The notes: generated by a model from the sequence alone, not told the origin. Shown: positions 1 to 5,374, numbered from the stretch's first letter. The stretch is 7,537 bases of DNA from Pseudomonadota bacterium (GCA_023430145.1 JAEZCD010000108.1:1-7537); one strand, 5' to 3'. Made by a program: numbers and translations.

Positions 1-229
1 CCGCCTGGTAGAGCGGATCGTCCCAGCAGGCGAGCGCCGCCGCGTAGGACGGGAACTCGATGACGATGTTGCGCTCGCGCGCCTCGCCCTCGGCGAGCTG
101 AAACGTGCCGCCGCGCACCAGGAAGCGGGCGCCATGCCTCGCGAAGGGCTCGCCATTGGCGGCGATGTAGTCCTTGTAGCGCTCCGGGTCGGTGACCGTC
201 GCCCGGCCGATCCAATAGCCCTTCGGCAT
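1..229 (-). CDS. DUF1330 domain protein (5' part, runs off window edge)
   Basis: The minus strand encodes a protein starting MPKGYWIGRATVTDPERYKD, with 76 codons visible before the left edge. The opening 'KGYWIGR..VTDPERYKDY', the central 'ARFLVRGG' and the later 'R.IVIEFPSYAAALACWDDPLYQA' are the usual order in small DUF1330 proteins, which are ferredoxin-like (dimeric alpha-beta barrel) cytoplasmic proteins of about 95-100 residues. The C-terminal quarter is therefore probably cut off. The ATG at 229-227 is supported by an AGGAGA Shine-Dalgarno sequence six bases upstream. Family function is not firmly established, so no reaction is assigned. It is divergent from mmcB. Family assignment is confident; the role is unknown. 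Confidence 0.9.
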   Translation of the reverse strand, partial: MPKGYWIGRATVTDPERYKDYIAANGEPFARHGARFLVRGGTFQLAEGEARERNIVIEFPSYAAALACWDDPLYQA

Positions 230-255
230 CGCTGTCTCCTGAGGGATCGGGGTGC

Positions 256-284
256 CTTATCGCGCGCCTTTCGGCCGGCGAGAA
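256..284 (-). promoter_or_regulatory. Candidate promoter for the DUF1330 gene
   Basis: On the minus strand, TTCTCG (284-279) and GATAAG (261-256) are separated by 17 bases. A start near 249 would give a short leader containing the AGGAGA ribosome site. The -35 match is poor, so this is a weak candidate resting on spacing and position only. Confidence 0.25.
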
Positions 285-354
285 GTGTTTTTCTTCGCGG
301 GCTCCTCGGCGCCGTTCGCGATGGCTTGCGCGTCGCGGCGCTTTGCGCGAGCCT

Positions 355-369
355 GAACGGATGGAGAAC
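355..369 (+). promoter_or_regulatory. LexA (SOS) box overlapping the mmcB start codon
   Basis: The sequence GAAC-GGATGGA-GAAC is an exact match to the alphaproteobacterial LexA operator, GAAC-N7-GAAC (the complement of GTTC-N7-GTTC). The ATG of mmcB (361-363) lies inside the 7-base spacer. In Caulobacter, mmcB is known to be an SOS gene, so both sequence and context point to LexA repression here. The position implies that LexA would block a promoter whose start site is very close to the ATG, or block early elongation. Eight fixed bases can occur by chance in a genome; the location in front of the expected target is what makes the call credible. Confidence 0.7.
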
Positions 370-861
370 GGGACCTTCGTCCAGCCGCCCGCGGAGGCGG
401 ACGGCTTCGCCGATCCGGAGCGAGCCTTCGGCCGCCCGGCCACCACCGCGCTCGTCGCCCGCGGCGCCTGCCGGCATCTGCGCGCGCTCGGCTTCGGCGT
501 CGTCGCCGAGTTCGGGCTAGCCTCGGGCCGCCGCGCCGATCTCGCCTGCCTCGGCCCCAAGGGCGAGTTCTGGATCGTCGAGGTGAAGTCCTCGATCGAG
601 GATTTCCGCGCCGACCGCAAATGGCCCGACTACCGGCTGCATTGCGACCGCCTGCTGTTCGCCGTCGGGCCGGACTTCCCGGTCGCGCTGCTGCCCGAGG
701 ACGCCGGGCTCATGATCGCCGACTCCTATGGCGCCGTGCTGGTTCGCGAGGGACTTCACCATCCGCTGCCCGGGGCGACGCGGAAAAGCATGCTGGTCCG
801 CTTCGGCCTCGTCGCGGCACTCAGGTTGCATTCGCTCAACGATCCTGATTTTTCGGGCTGA
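361..861 (+). CDS. mmcB: MmcB family DNA repair protein (PD-(D/E)xK-like)
   Basis: The product is a 166-residue cytoplasmic protein. MmcB is known in Caulobacter as an SOS-regulated factor for mitomycin C resistance; the biochemical activity is not well established. A restriction-endonuclease-like core is visible: Glu50, 'GRRADLACL' with Asp60, then 'FWIVEVKSS' with Glu74 and Lys76, fitting the PD-(D/E)xK pattern. The conserved 'DFRADRKWPDY' (about 81-91), 'CDRLLFAV' and 'PEDAGLMIAD' follow. The start is uncertain. ATG at 361 is preferred; an in-frame TTG at 343 would add six residues, and neither has a clear Shine-Dalgarno sequence. No other in-frame start codon lies between 361 and the conserved 'ERAFGRPATTAL'. 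A LexA box spans the ATG, so DNA-damage induction is likely. The DUF6481 gene follows in the same direction after 90 bp with a strong hairpin between. Family call is confident; nuclease activity is inference. Confidence 0.9.
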   Translation: MENGTFVQPPAEADGFADPERAFGRPATTALVARGACRHLRALGFGVVAEFGLASGRRADLACLGPKGEFWIVEVKSSIEDFRADRKWPDYRLHCDRLLFAVGPDFPVALLPEDAGLMIADSYGAVLVREGLHHPLPGATRKSMLVRFGLVAALRLHSLNDPDFSG

Positions 862-865
862 GCGG

Positions 866-880
866 GCGGCAATTCGGCGC
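866..880 (+). promoter_or_regulatory. Possible RegA/ActR-type binding site upstream of the DUF6481 gene
   Basis: GCGGCAATTCGGCGC agrees with the RegR/RegA-type consensus as I recall it (GNGRCRTTNNGNCGC) at all but one specified position (A for T at position 7). It lies 71 bp before the DUF6481 start codon, in the spacer next to the actR locus. The consensus is loose and GC-rich, so chance matches are common in such a genome. Low-confidence candidate only. Confidence 0.2.
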
Positions 881-895
881 TGCGACTGGTAAGCC

Positions 896-924
896 TGCGC
901 CCGCGCACCCATGTTGCGGGCGCA
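896..924. other. Strong hairpin between mmcB and the DUF6481 gene
   Basis: TGCGCCCGC (896-904) and GCGGGCGCA (916-924) are perfect 9-bp inverted arms around an 11-base loop. The hairpin starts 34 bases after the mmcB stop and ends 27 bases before the DUF6481 start. No T-run follows, so a classical intrinsic terminator is not supported. It could be an mmcB 3' structure, an attenuator or 5' leader element for the next gene, or a dyad operator. Confidence 0.5.
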
Positions 925-951
925 CGATTCGATCACTCTCAAGAGAACGGA

Positions 952-1341
952 ATGGCTGTGTTCAAGGAAGCGGGCCTCGACGATCGCAAGAATGCTGCGG
1001 CCGAGGCCAGAAGGGCGATGCTCGAGAAGTTCAAGTCGCGGCCGTCGGCCGACGACCCGGCCGTGCAGGCCCGGCTCGCCGAGCGCAAGGCGCTCGCCGA
1101 GGCGCGCGAGCAGCGGATCGCCGAGCGCAAGGCCGCCAAGGCGGCGGCCGAGGAAGCAGAGCGCATCCGGCGCGAGGCGGAAGCCGAGGCCGAGCGCATC
1201 CGGCTCGCCGAGGAGGCGGAGGCCGAGCGCATCCGCGTCACCCAGGAGTTCATCGCCCAGCAGGAGCGCGAGGCGGCCCTGAAGGCCGAGCAGAAAGCGC
1301 GGCGCGACGCCCGCTACGCGGCGCGCAAAGCCCGGCGCTGA
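952..1341 (+). CDS. DUF6481 family charged coiled-coil protein
   Basis: The product is 129 residues, extremely rich in Ala, Glu, Arg and Lys, with no cysteine, no signal peptide and no membrane segment. The N-terminus (MAVFKEAGLDDRKNAAAEAR), the 'LEKFKSRP..DDPAVQARLAERKA' stretch and the basic C-terminus 'LKAEQKARRDARYAARKARR' fit the DUF6481 family as I know it. Residues 37 to about 118 should form one long helix or coiled coil. Within it EAERIR recurs at residues 68, 79 and 90, an exact 11-residue (hendecad) spacing. The ATG has an AAGAGAA-type ribosome site 4-10 bases upstream. It follows mmcB on the same strand and converges on actR, with stop codons sharing one palindrome. Function is unknown; the very basic tail could bind nucleic acid, which is inference. 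Confidence 0.85.
   Translation: MAVFKEAGLDDRKNAAAEARRAMLEKFKSRPSADDPAVQARLAERKALAEAREQRIAERKAAKAAAEEAERIRREAEAEAERIRLAEEAEAERIRVTQEFIAQQEREAALKAEQKARRDARYAARKARR
1153..1251 (+). repeat. Three tandem 33-bp coding repeats (11-residue hendecad)
   Basis: Three in-frame units begin at 1153, 1186 and 1219. Each opens with codons for EAERIR and continues with five more variable residues. Units 2 and 3 share almost identical DNA over GAGGCCGAGCGCATCCG, while unit 1 differs at synonymous positions (GAAGCAGAGCGCATCCG). This suggests at least one fairly recent duplication within an older helical repeat. Confidence 0.75.
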
Positions 1342-1354
1342 GGAGCCTCAGCGC
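1335..1354. terminator. Palindrome spanning both convergent stop codons; candidate bidirectional terminator
   Basis: GCGCTGAGG (1335-1343), AG, CCTCAGCGC (1346-1354) form a perfect 9-bp inverted repeat, folding as an 8-bp stem with a GAGC loop. The left arm carries the TGA of the DUF6481 gene (1339-1341) and the right arm carries the complement of the actR TGA (1350-1348), so the two stops are mirror images. Only six bases separate the genes. No T-run follows on either strand, so it would be a GC hairpin without the usual tail. Confidence 0.5.
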
Positions 1355-1899
1355 GGCGCGCGCTTGGCGAGGATCCGCTGCAGCGTCCGCCGGTGCATGT
1401 TGAGGCGGCGGGCGGTCTCCGAGACGTTGCGGCCGCACAGCTCGTAGACCCGCTGGATATGCTCCCAGCGGACGCGGTCGGCCGACATGGGGTTTTCGGG
1501 CGGCTCGGGCTTGCCCTGCCGGCTCGCCATCAGCGCCTGGTGCACCTCGTCGGCGTCGGCGGGCTTGGCGAGGTAGTCGATGGCGCCGAGCTTCACCGCG
1601 TTCACGGCCGTGGCGATGTTGCCGTAGCCGGTGAGCACGATGCCGCGCGCGTCCGCCCGGCGGCGCTTCAGCGCCGAGATGACGTCGAGGCCGTTGCCGT
1701 CGCCGAGCCGCATGTCGACCACCGCGAAGGCGGGCGGCTCCCGCTCGACCTGCTCGAGGCCCTCGCGGACCGACTCGGCCGTCGTCACCATATAGCCGCG
1801 CGCCTCCATCGCTCGCGCCAGCCGCTGCAGGAAGGCGCGGTCGTCATCGACGATCAGCAGTGTCTTCTCCGGCGAAGGCTCGGCGCCTGTCGCGACCAT
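1348..1899 (-). CDS. actR: ActR/PrrA/RegA family redox response regulator
   Basis: The 183-residue product has an N-terminal receiver domain (about 12-125) and a Fis-type helix-turn-helix (about 140-180). Receiver residues are intact: acidic pocket 'VDDD' at 17-20, phospho-acceptor Asp62 in 'VVDMRLGDGNGLD', Thr90 in 'IVLTGYGNIATAV' and Lys112 in 'YLAKPADADEV'. The C-terminus 'VRWEHIQRVYELCGRNVSETARRL...LQRILAKRAPR' is the near-invariant DNA-binding end of this family. In alphaproteobacteria the regulator is phosphorylated by ActS/RegB and controls redox-responsive genes such as respiration and carbon and nitrogen fixation, varying by species. The ATG is supported by GGGAG about eight bases upstream. 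The gene lies 74 bp downstream of actS in the same direction; that gap contains a 17-bp tandem repeat that could give actR its own control. Confidence 0.96.
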   Translation of the reverse strand: MVATGAEPSPEKTLLIVDDDRAFLQRLARAMEARGYMVTTAESVREGLEQVEREPPAFAVVDMRLGDGNGLDVISALKRRRADARGIVLTGYGNIATAVNAVKLGAIDYLAKPADADEVHQALMASRQGKPEPPENPMSADRVRWEHIQRVYELCGRNVSETARRLNMHRRTLQRILAKRAPR

Positions 1900-1913
1900 C
1901 TTTGCGGCTCCCG

Positions 1914-1947
1914 GTGTGCCTGCTCGAATTGTGCGCCTGCTCTAATT
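1914..1947. repeat. 17-bp tandem direct repeat just upstream of actR
   Basis: GTGTGCCTGCTCGAATT (1914-1930) is followed immediately by GTGCGCCTGCTCTAATT (1931-1947), identical at 15 of 17 positions. The repeat ends 14 bases from the actR ATG, next to its ribosome site, within the actS-actR spacer. The AATT tails make it locally AT-rich. It could be a tandem operator, part of an internal actR promoter (TAATTA lies at 1943-1948), or a slippage duplication. No RegA consensus match was found within it. Confidence 0.7.
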
Positions 1948-1973
1948 AGGTGCACATCGCCGTAACGGAAAGC

Positions 1974-3308
1974 TTAGCGTCGTTCCGCGCCGACGTTTTC
2001 GAAGGCGGCGCGCGGCCACTGTACCCGCACCACGGCGCCGGTCGAGGGCGGCGGCGCATTGGCGATCACCACGCTGGCGCCGGTCCGCTCGAGCAGCGTC
2101 TTGGCGATGAAGAAGCCGAGGCCGAGGCCGCCCGCCTCCGGTTCGGCGCCGCTCCGCTGCGGGCCGCCGCGGCTCGAGACATAGGGCTCGCCGAGCCGGG
2201 CGCGGATCTCCGGCGAGAAGCCCGGCCCGTCGTCCGACACCTCGACCTCGACCTCGGTATCGTCCCAGCGGGTCGTGACCAGCACGCGCTCGCGCGCGAA
2301 GTCGACCGCGTTCTCGATCAGGTTGCCGATGCCGTAGAGAATACCCGGGTTGCGGTTGCCGACCGGCTCGGGCCCGTAGCCCGCCTGCCGCGTCTCGATA
2401 GCGACGCCGAACGAGCGGCTCGGCGCCACCGTCTCCTCGACCAGCACCGACAGCGGCATGCGCTCGTGCGGCGCGCCCCCCTCGTCGAGCGTCGACAGGG
2501 TGCGGAGAATGTCGCGGCAGCGGCCGGTCTGCTCGAGCAGCAGCGCGAGATCCTCGCGGTGGGGATCGTCCGCGGGCAGCGTGCGGTCGAGCTCCTTGGC
2601 GACGAGGGCGATGGTCGCGAGCGGCGTGCCGAGCTCATGCGCGGCGGCCGCGGCGAGCCCGTCGAGCGCCGACAGATGCTGCTCGCGGGCGAGCACGAGC
2701 TCGGTGGCGGCGAGCGCCTCGGCGAGCTGCCGCGCCTCGTTCGCCACCCGGAAGGCGTAGGTGCCGATGAAGGCGAGCGCCAGCGTCAGCGCCGTCCAAA
2801 CGCCGGCGACATAGAGGAAGGGTAGGCTCGGTGGCGCCCCGGTCCAGGGCAGCGGCCGGTGGTAGAAGGCGAGCAGGCTGGCGCAGCCGACCGCGAGCAG
2901 GCCGAGCAGCAGGGTCATACGCGGCGGCAGAGCGGTGGCCGAGATCAGGACCGGCGCCAGGAACAGCACCGCGAAGGGATTCTGCAGCCCGCCGGTCAGA
3001 TAGAGCAGAAGGGCGAGCTGCAGCACGTCGTAACCGAGCAGCAGCCCCGCGGCGCCGACGCCGATCCGCCGCGACACCGGAAAGCGCAGCCGGAGCCCGA
3101 TGTTCAGGAGCGCCGAAAGCGCGACGACGCCGAGCGCCGGAACGAGCGGCAGCGGGAAGCCGAGCGCATAATGGACGAGCAGCAGCCCCCCGGTCTGGCC
3201 GGCGATGGCGAGCCAGCGCAGCCGCACGAGCGTGTCGAGCCGCAGATTGCTCGGCGACAGCAACAGGTCGCGGGGATTGGAATAGTCGGGAGGGATTTCG
3301 GGCGCCAT
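1974..3308 (-). CDS. actS: ActS/PrrB/RegB family redox-sensing histidine kinase
   Basis: The 444-residue inner-membrane kinase has about six hydrophobic segments (residues about 31-185), then a cytoplasmic kinase core. The loop motif GGLQNPF (106-112) is the quinone-associated motif of RegB proteins. The phosphorylated His224 lies in 'AAAHELGTPLATIALVAKEL'; the redox-box cysteine Cys264 lies in 'LLEQTGRCRDIL', exactly 40 residues later, the spacing of His225 and Cys265 in Rhodobacter RegB. ATPase boxes follow: N 'NLIENAVDFA' (329-338), G1 'DDGPGF' (359-364), G2 'GGLGLGFFIAKTL' (393-405). The ATG at 3308 is chosen because family proteins begin shortly before 'NLRLDTLVRLRWLA'; an in-frame GTG at 3362 would add 18 atypical residues and start inside a palindromic repeat. 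No strong Shine-Dalgarno sequence is visible. It likely phosphorylates the ActR encoded just downstream. Only about 43 bp separate the start from the repeat, so its promoter is unclear. Confidence 0.95.
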   Translation of the reverse strand: MAPEIPPDYSNPRDLLLSPSNLRLDTLVRLRWLAIAGQTGGLLLVHYALGFPLPLVPALGVVALSALLNIGLRLRFPVSRRIGVGAAGLLLGYDVLQLALLLYLTGGLQNPFAVLFLAPVLISATALPPRMTLLLGLLAVGCASLLAFYHRPLPWTGAPPSLPFLYVAGVWTALTLALAFIGTYAFRVANEARQLAEALAATELVLAREQHLSALDGLAAAAAHELGTPLATIALVAKELDRTLPADDPHREDLALLLEQTGRCRDILRTLSTLDEGGAPHERMPLSVLVEETVAPSRSFGVAIETRQAGYGPEPVGNRNPGILYGIGNLIENAVDFARERVLVTTRWDDTEVEVEVSDDGPGFSPEIRARLGEPYVSSRGGPQRSGAEPEAGGLGLGFFIAKTLLERTGASVVIANAPPPSTGAVVRVQWPRAAFENVGAERR

Positions 3309-3351
3309 CGCCGCGCTGTAGCACGGCCGCGCCGACGCGGGCAGACTTCTT

Positions 3352-3473
3352 CCCTCTCCCACAGGGAGAGGGTGCCCGCGAAGCGGGCGGGTGAGGGGTT
3401 ACGGAGCATCAGTACGGGCTCTGTACCCCCTCATCCGGCCGCTTCGCGGCCACCTTCTCCCCACGGGAGAAGG
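3352..3473. repeat. RIME-like intergenic element: two inverted palindromic units
   Basis: Two units face each other. Unit 1 has stem CCCTCTCCC/GGGAGAGGG (3352-3360, 3364-3372) and stem GCCCGC/GCGGGC (3374-3379, 3383-3388), then GGGTGAGGGG. Unit 2 is the inverted counterpart: CCCCCTCAT, stem GGCCGC/GCGGCC (3437-3442, 3446-3451) and stem CCTTCTCCC/GGGAGAAGG (3453-3461, 3465-3473). This matches the widely dispersed intergenic palindromic repeats of Hyphomicrobiales (RIME type). It sits between the TPR gene stop and actS, both on the minus strand, where it probably folds in RNA and may end or stabilise transcripts. Its second unit begins only 14 bases after the TPR stop codon. Confidence 0.85.
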
Positions 3474-3486
3474 AAGAGAGAAAGGC

Positions 3487-4095
3487 TCAGATGTCCCGGC
3501 CTTCGACCTCGACCGAGAGGGTCTCGATCTGCCGCTTGATGCCGTCGAGATGCGGGTTCAGCTCGATCGCCTTGCGGTAGGCGGCGAGCGCCCGCTTCTT
3601 GTAGCCGACGTCCTGCAGGATGCGGCCGAGGCCGGACCAGGCGTTGAAGTGCCGCGGCTCGTGGTTCAGCACCTCGCGGATGTCGAGCATCGAGCGCTCG
3701 TAATCCTTCTTGATGAAATAGATCGTCGCCCGGCGGTTGAAGGCCTCGGCATAGCCGGGCGCGAGGTCGACGACCGAGTCCAGCAGCGAGATGGCGGTAT
3801 CGTTGTCGCCCTTGGCGCTCTCGAGCGCGCGCGTCATCAGAAGGTCGACGGTGTCGCTGCCGGAGCGCAGCCACAACAGCTCGATCGACTGCGAGATCGG
3901 CTTGGCGGCGTCGGCGTCCGGCGCCGCCTTCAGGCGGGCGAACAGCTCGTCGAGCCGCTGCGCGCGCGTCTTCGGCGGGGTGGCCGGGGGCTTCGATGCG
4001 GCGGCATCCTCCTTCGGCTTCGCGGCGGGCGCCTGGGCGAGCGCCGGGGTCGCGGCGAGAAGGAGGGCGGCGAGGAGAATCCGAGCGTGCGTCAT
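3487..4095 (-). CDS. Exported tetratricopeptide repeat (TPR) protein
   Basis: The 202-residue product starts with a signal peptide: 'MTHARILLAALLLAATPALAQA', with cleavage expected after the Ala-Leu-Ala at 18-20. A Pro/Ala/Lys-rich linker follows (21-45). The rest is helical, with TPR units at about 81-114 ('AKGDNDTAISLLDSVVDLAPG'), 115-148 ('AEAFNRRATIYFIKKDYERS..') and 149-182 ('FNAWSGLGRILQDVGYKKRA' to 'AIELNP'). It is probably a periplasmic scaffold for protein contacts; partner and pathway cannot be read from the sequence. The ATG is preceded by no strong ribosome site, but a 6-bp dyad (4099-4117) lies immediately upstream. rpmJ and tRNA-Val lie upstream on the same strand, 54 bp away, and actS lies downstream beyond the palindromic element. 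Confidence 0.88.
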   Translation of the reverse strand: MTHARILLAALLLAATPALAQAPAAKPKEDAAASKPPATPPKTRAQRLDELFARLKAAPDADAAKPISQSIELLWLRSGSDTVDLLMTRALESAKGDNDTAISLLDSVVDLAPGYAEAFNRRATIYFIKKDYERSMLDIREVLNHEPRHFNAWSGLGRILQDVGYKKRALAAYRKAIELNPHLDGIKRQIETLSVEVEGRDI

Positions 4096-4098
4096 CGA

Positions 4099-4117
4099 CC
4101 GCAGATTATCGCTGCGG
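4099..4117. other. Dyad just upstream of the TPR gene start codon
   Basis: CCGCAG (4099-4104) and CTGCGG (4112-4117) flank seven AT-rich bases (ATTATCG). On the minus strand the dyad ends three bases before the TPR gene ATG, so in RNA it would occlude the ribosome site. It could also be an operator, or the 3' hairpin of rpmJ. No T-run follows. Confidence 0.35.
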
Positions 4118-4149
4118 TGCGAAAGGTCAAAACACGAACGGCGGAGGGA

Positions 4150-4275
4150 TCAGCCCTGCCGAGCCTTGTAGCGCTTCTGCGTCTTGTTGATGACGTAGAC
4201 GCGGCCCTTGCGGCGGACGAGGCGGTTGTCCCGGTGCCGGCCGCGCAGCGATTTCAACGAGTTGCGGATCTTCAT
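4150..4275 (-). CDS. rpmJ: 50S ribosomal protein bL36 (cysteine-free form)
   Basis: The product is 41 residues, starting MKIRNSLKSLRGRHRDNRLV and ending 'VINKTQKRYKARQG', an essentially complete match to alphaproteobacterial L36. L36 is a small basic protein of the large ribosomal subunit that contacts 23S rRNA. Zinc-binding L36 proteins are about 37-38 residues with a Cys/His motif; this copy has no cysteine, so it is the zinc-independent type normally found in this class. The gene lies outside the main ribosomal protein operons, as is common for this form, 50 bp downstream of tRNA-Val on the same strand. The ATG at 4275 is fixed by family length; the upstream GGGAA is only a modest ribosome site. 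Confidence 0.97.
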   Translation of the reverse strand: MKIRNSLKSLRGRHRDNRLVRRKGRVYVINKTQKRYKARQG

Positions 4276-4325
4276 CGAACGAGTTCCCGAGGCGAAGGCG
4301 GCCGGCGGACCGCCAAGAAGGCAGA

Positions 4326-4400
<75 letters not shown>

Positions 4401-4464
4401 ATCCGGGCACGATGTCGCACCCGAGGGTCCGCGGGCCGGCTGGCCAGCCGCGGAGCGGAGTTGG

Positions 4465-4494
4465 CCTATAGCCCAGGTGGCCGCGACTAGGCAA
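4465..4494 (-). promoter_or_regulatory. Candidate sigma-70 promoter for tRNA-Val (and rpmJ)
   Basis: On the minus strand TTGCCT (4494-4489) and TATAGG (4470-4465) are 18 bases apart; reading the -10 as CTATAG gives 17. This resembles the alphaproteobacterial CTTGAC/CTATAT pattern. Transcription would begin near 4458, about 58 bases before the mature tRNA. The leader includes a 14-bp palindrome, CGGCTGGCCAGCCG (4437-4450). Confidence 0.5.
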
Positions 4495-4587
4495 GGGTGA
4501 TGGCGCGATCCGGCGATCTTCGCGGGGACGGCGGCGGTCACGGATGAGATAGTCGGGTGGCGTGAAAAGAGAAGGAGCAGCCGGAGC

Positions 4588-5331
4588 ATGGGCTTCGCCG
4601 ATGGCGCGCATGAGATTTCGCCGCGACGCCGCGGGCGAAAGAAGACCGGCGGCACCGGTCCCGTCCTGCTGCGCGCGCTCGCCCTGCTCGTTCTCGCCAC
4701 CTCGCCGGCTCATCCGGCGGAGCTGCCGCCGGGATTCTCCGACGCTTCCACCCTTGTCCCGGGGCTCGTCGTCGACATGCGCTATGCGGGCCCCGACAAT
4801 TTCGTCGGGGCGCGCATCGACGGCTACGAGGCGCCGCGCTGCATCCTCGCGACCGCGGCGGCGGAGGCGCTGGCGGGGGTGGCGCGGCGGCTCGCGCCCG
4901 ACGGATACGCGCCGAAAGTCTTCGACTGCTACCGGCCGCAGCGCGCCGTCGCCCATTTCGTGCGCTGGAGCCGCGACGCGCGCGATCTGAGGACCAAGCC
5001 CGACTACTATCCCGATCTCGACAAGCGAAAACTGTTCGCGCTCGGCTACATAGCGAGCCGCTCCGGCCATTCGCGCGGCTCGACCGTCGACCTCACGCTC
5101 GTCGACCGGGCGACCGGGGCGGAGGTCGACATGGGCGGAAAGTTCGACTTCTTCGGGCCCCGCTCGGCCTCGGTGACGCGGCTCGTGACGCAAGCGCAGC
5201 AGGCGAACCGCGACCGGCTGCGGGCGGCCATGCAGGCGGAGGGGTTCCGGCCCTATGCCAAGGAGTGGTGGCACTTCACGCTCGCCGGCGAGCCGTTCCC
5301 GGCGACGTACTTCGATTTTCCGGTGCGGTAA
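4588..5331 (+). CDS. Exported D-alanyl-D-alanine dipeptidase, VanX/DdpX-like (peptidase M15D)
   Basis: The 247-residue product has an unusually long basic N-region (1-28) followed by a hydrophobic stretch, 'VLLRALALLVLATSPAHPA', ending with a plausible signal cleavage site near residue 44; the mature enzyme would be periplasmic. VanX-type zinc peptidase features are present: 'DMRYAGPDNFVG' (63-74), Arg116 in 'DCYRPQRA', zinc ligands His161 and Asp168 in 'SGHSRGSTVDLTL', catalytic Glu226 and zinc ligand His229 in 'EWWHF'. His-Asp and Glu-His spacings equal those in VanX. The family hydrolyses D-Ala-D-Ala; outside vancomycin resistance clusters it usually serves turnover of cell-wall dipeptide. 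No vanH or vanA-like partner is nearby, so resistance is not implied. The ATG is preceded by AGAAGGAG, somewhat distant (about 10 bases), with a closer GGAG, so a later start is possible. It is divergent from tRNA-Val. Confidence 0.92.
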   Translation: MGFADGAHEISPRRRGRKKTGGTGPVLLRALALLVLATSPAHPAELPPGFSDASTLVPGLVVDMRYAGPDNFVGARIDGYEAPRCILATAAAEALAGVARRLAPDGYAPKVFDCYRPQRAVAHFVRWSRDARDLRTKPDYYPDLDKRKLFALGYIASRSGHSRGSTVDLTLVDRATGAEVDMGGKFDFFGPRSASVTRLVTQAQQANRDRLRAAMQAEGFRPYAKEWWHFTLAGEPFPATYFDFPVR

Positions 5332-5374
5332 GCGAGCACTGGCGCGGGCGCCGAAACCGCTTCATAACCCGCTT

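Noticed and set aside
134..520. Plus-strand frame across the DUF1330-mmcB divergent region
   Set aside because: It is antisense to DUF1330 and out of frame with mmcB, both of which are well supported; composition is Arg/Pro/Ala-rich.
517..942. Minus-strand frame opposite mmcB
   Set aside because: Antisense shadow of mmcB with no domain and no ribosome site.
1950..2825. 291-codon open frame on the plus strand opposite actS
   Set aside because: It lies wholly antisense to a clear histidine kinase; its Arg/Ala/Gly-rich composition is typical of shadow frames in GC-rich DNA.
3309..3362. Upstream GTG start for actS at 3362
   Set aside because: It would start inside the palindromic repeat and add 18 residues not typical of RegB-family N-termini; ATG at 3308 fits better.
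4588..5331. Vancomycin resistance cluster
   Set aside because: The VanX-like enzyme stands alone, without D-lactate dehydrogenase, ligase or VanRS-type genes nearby; a cell-wall turnover role is more likely.
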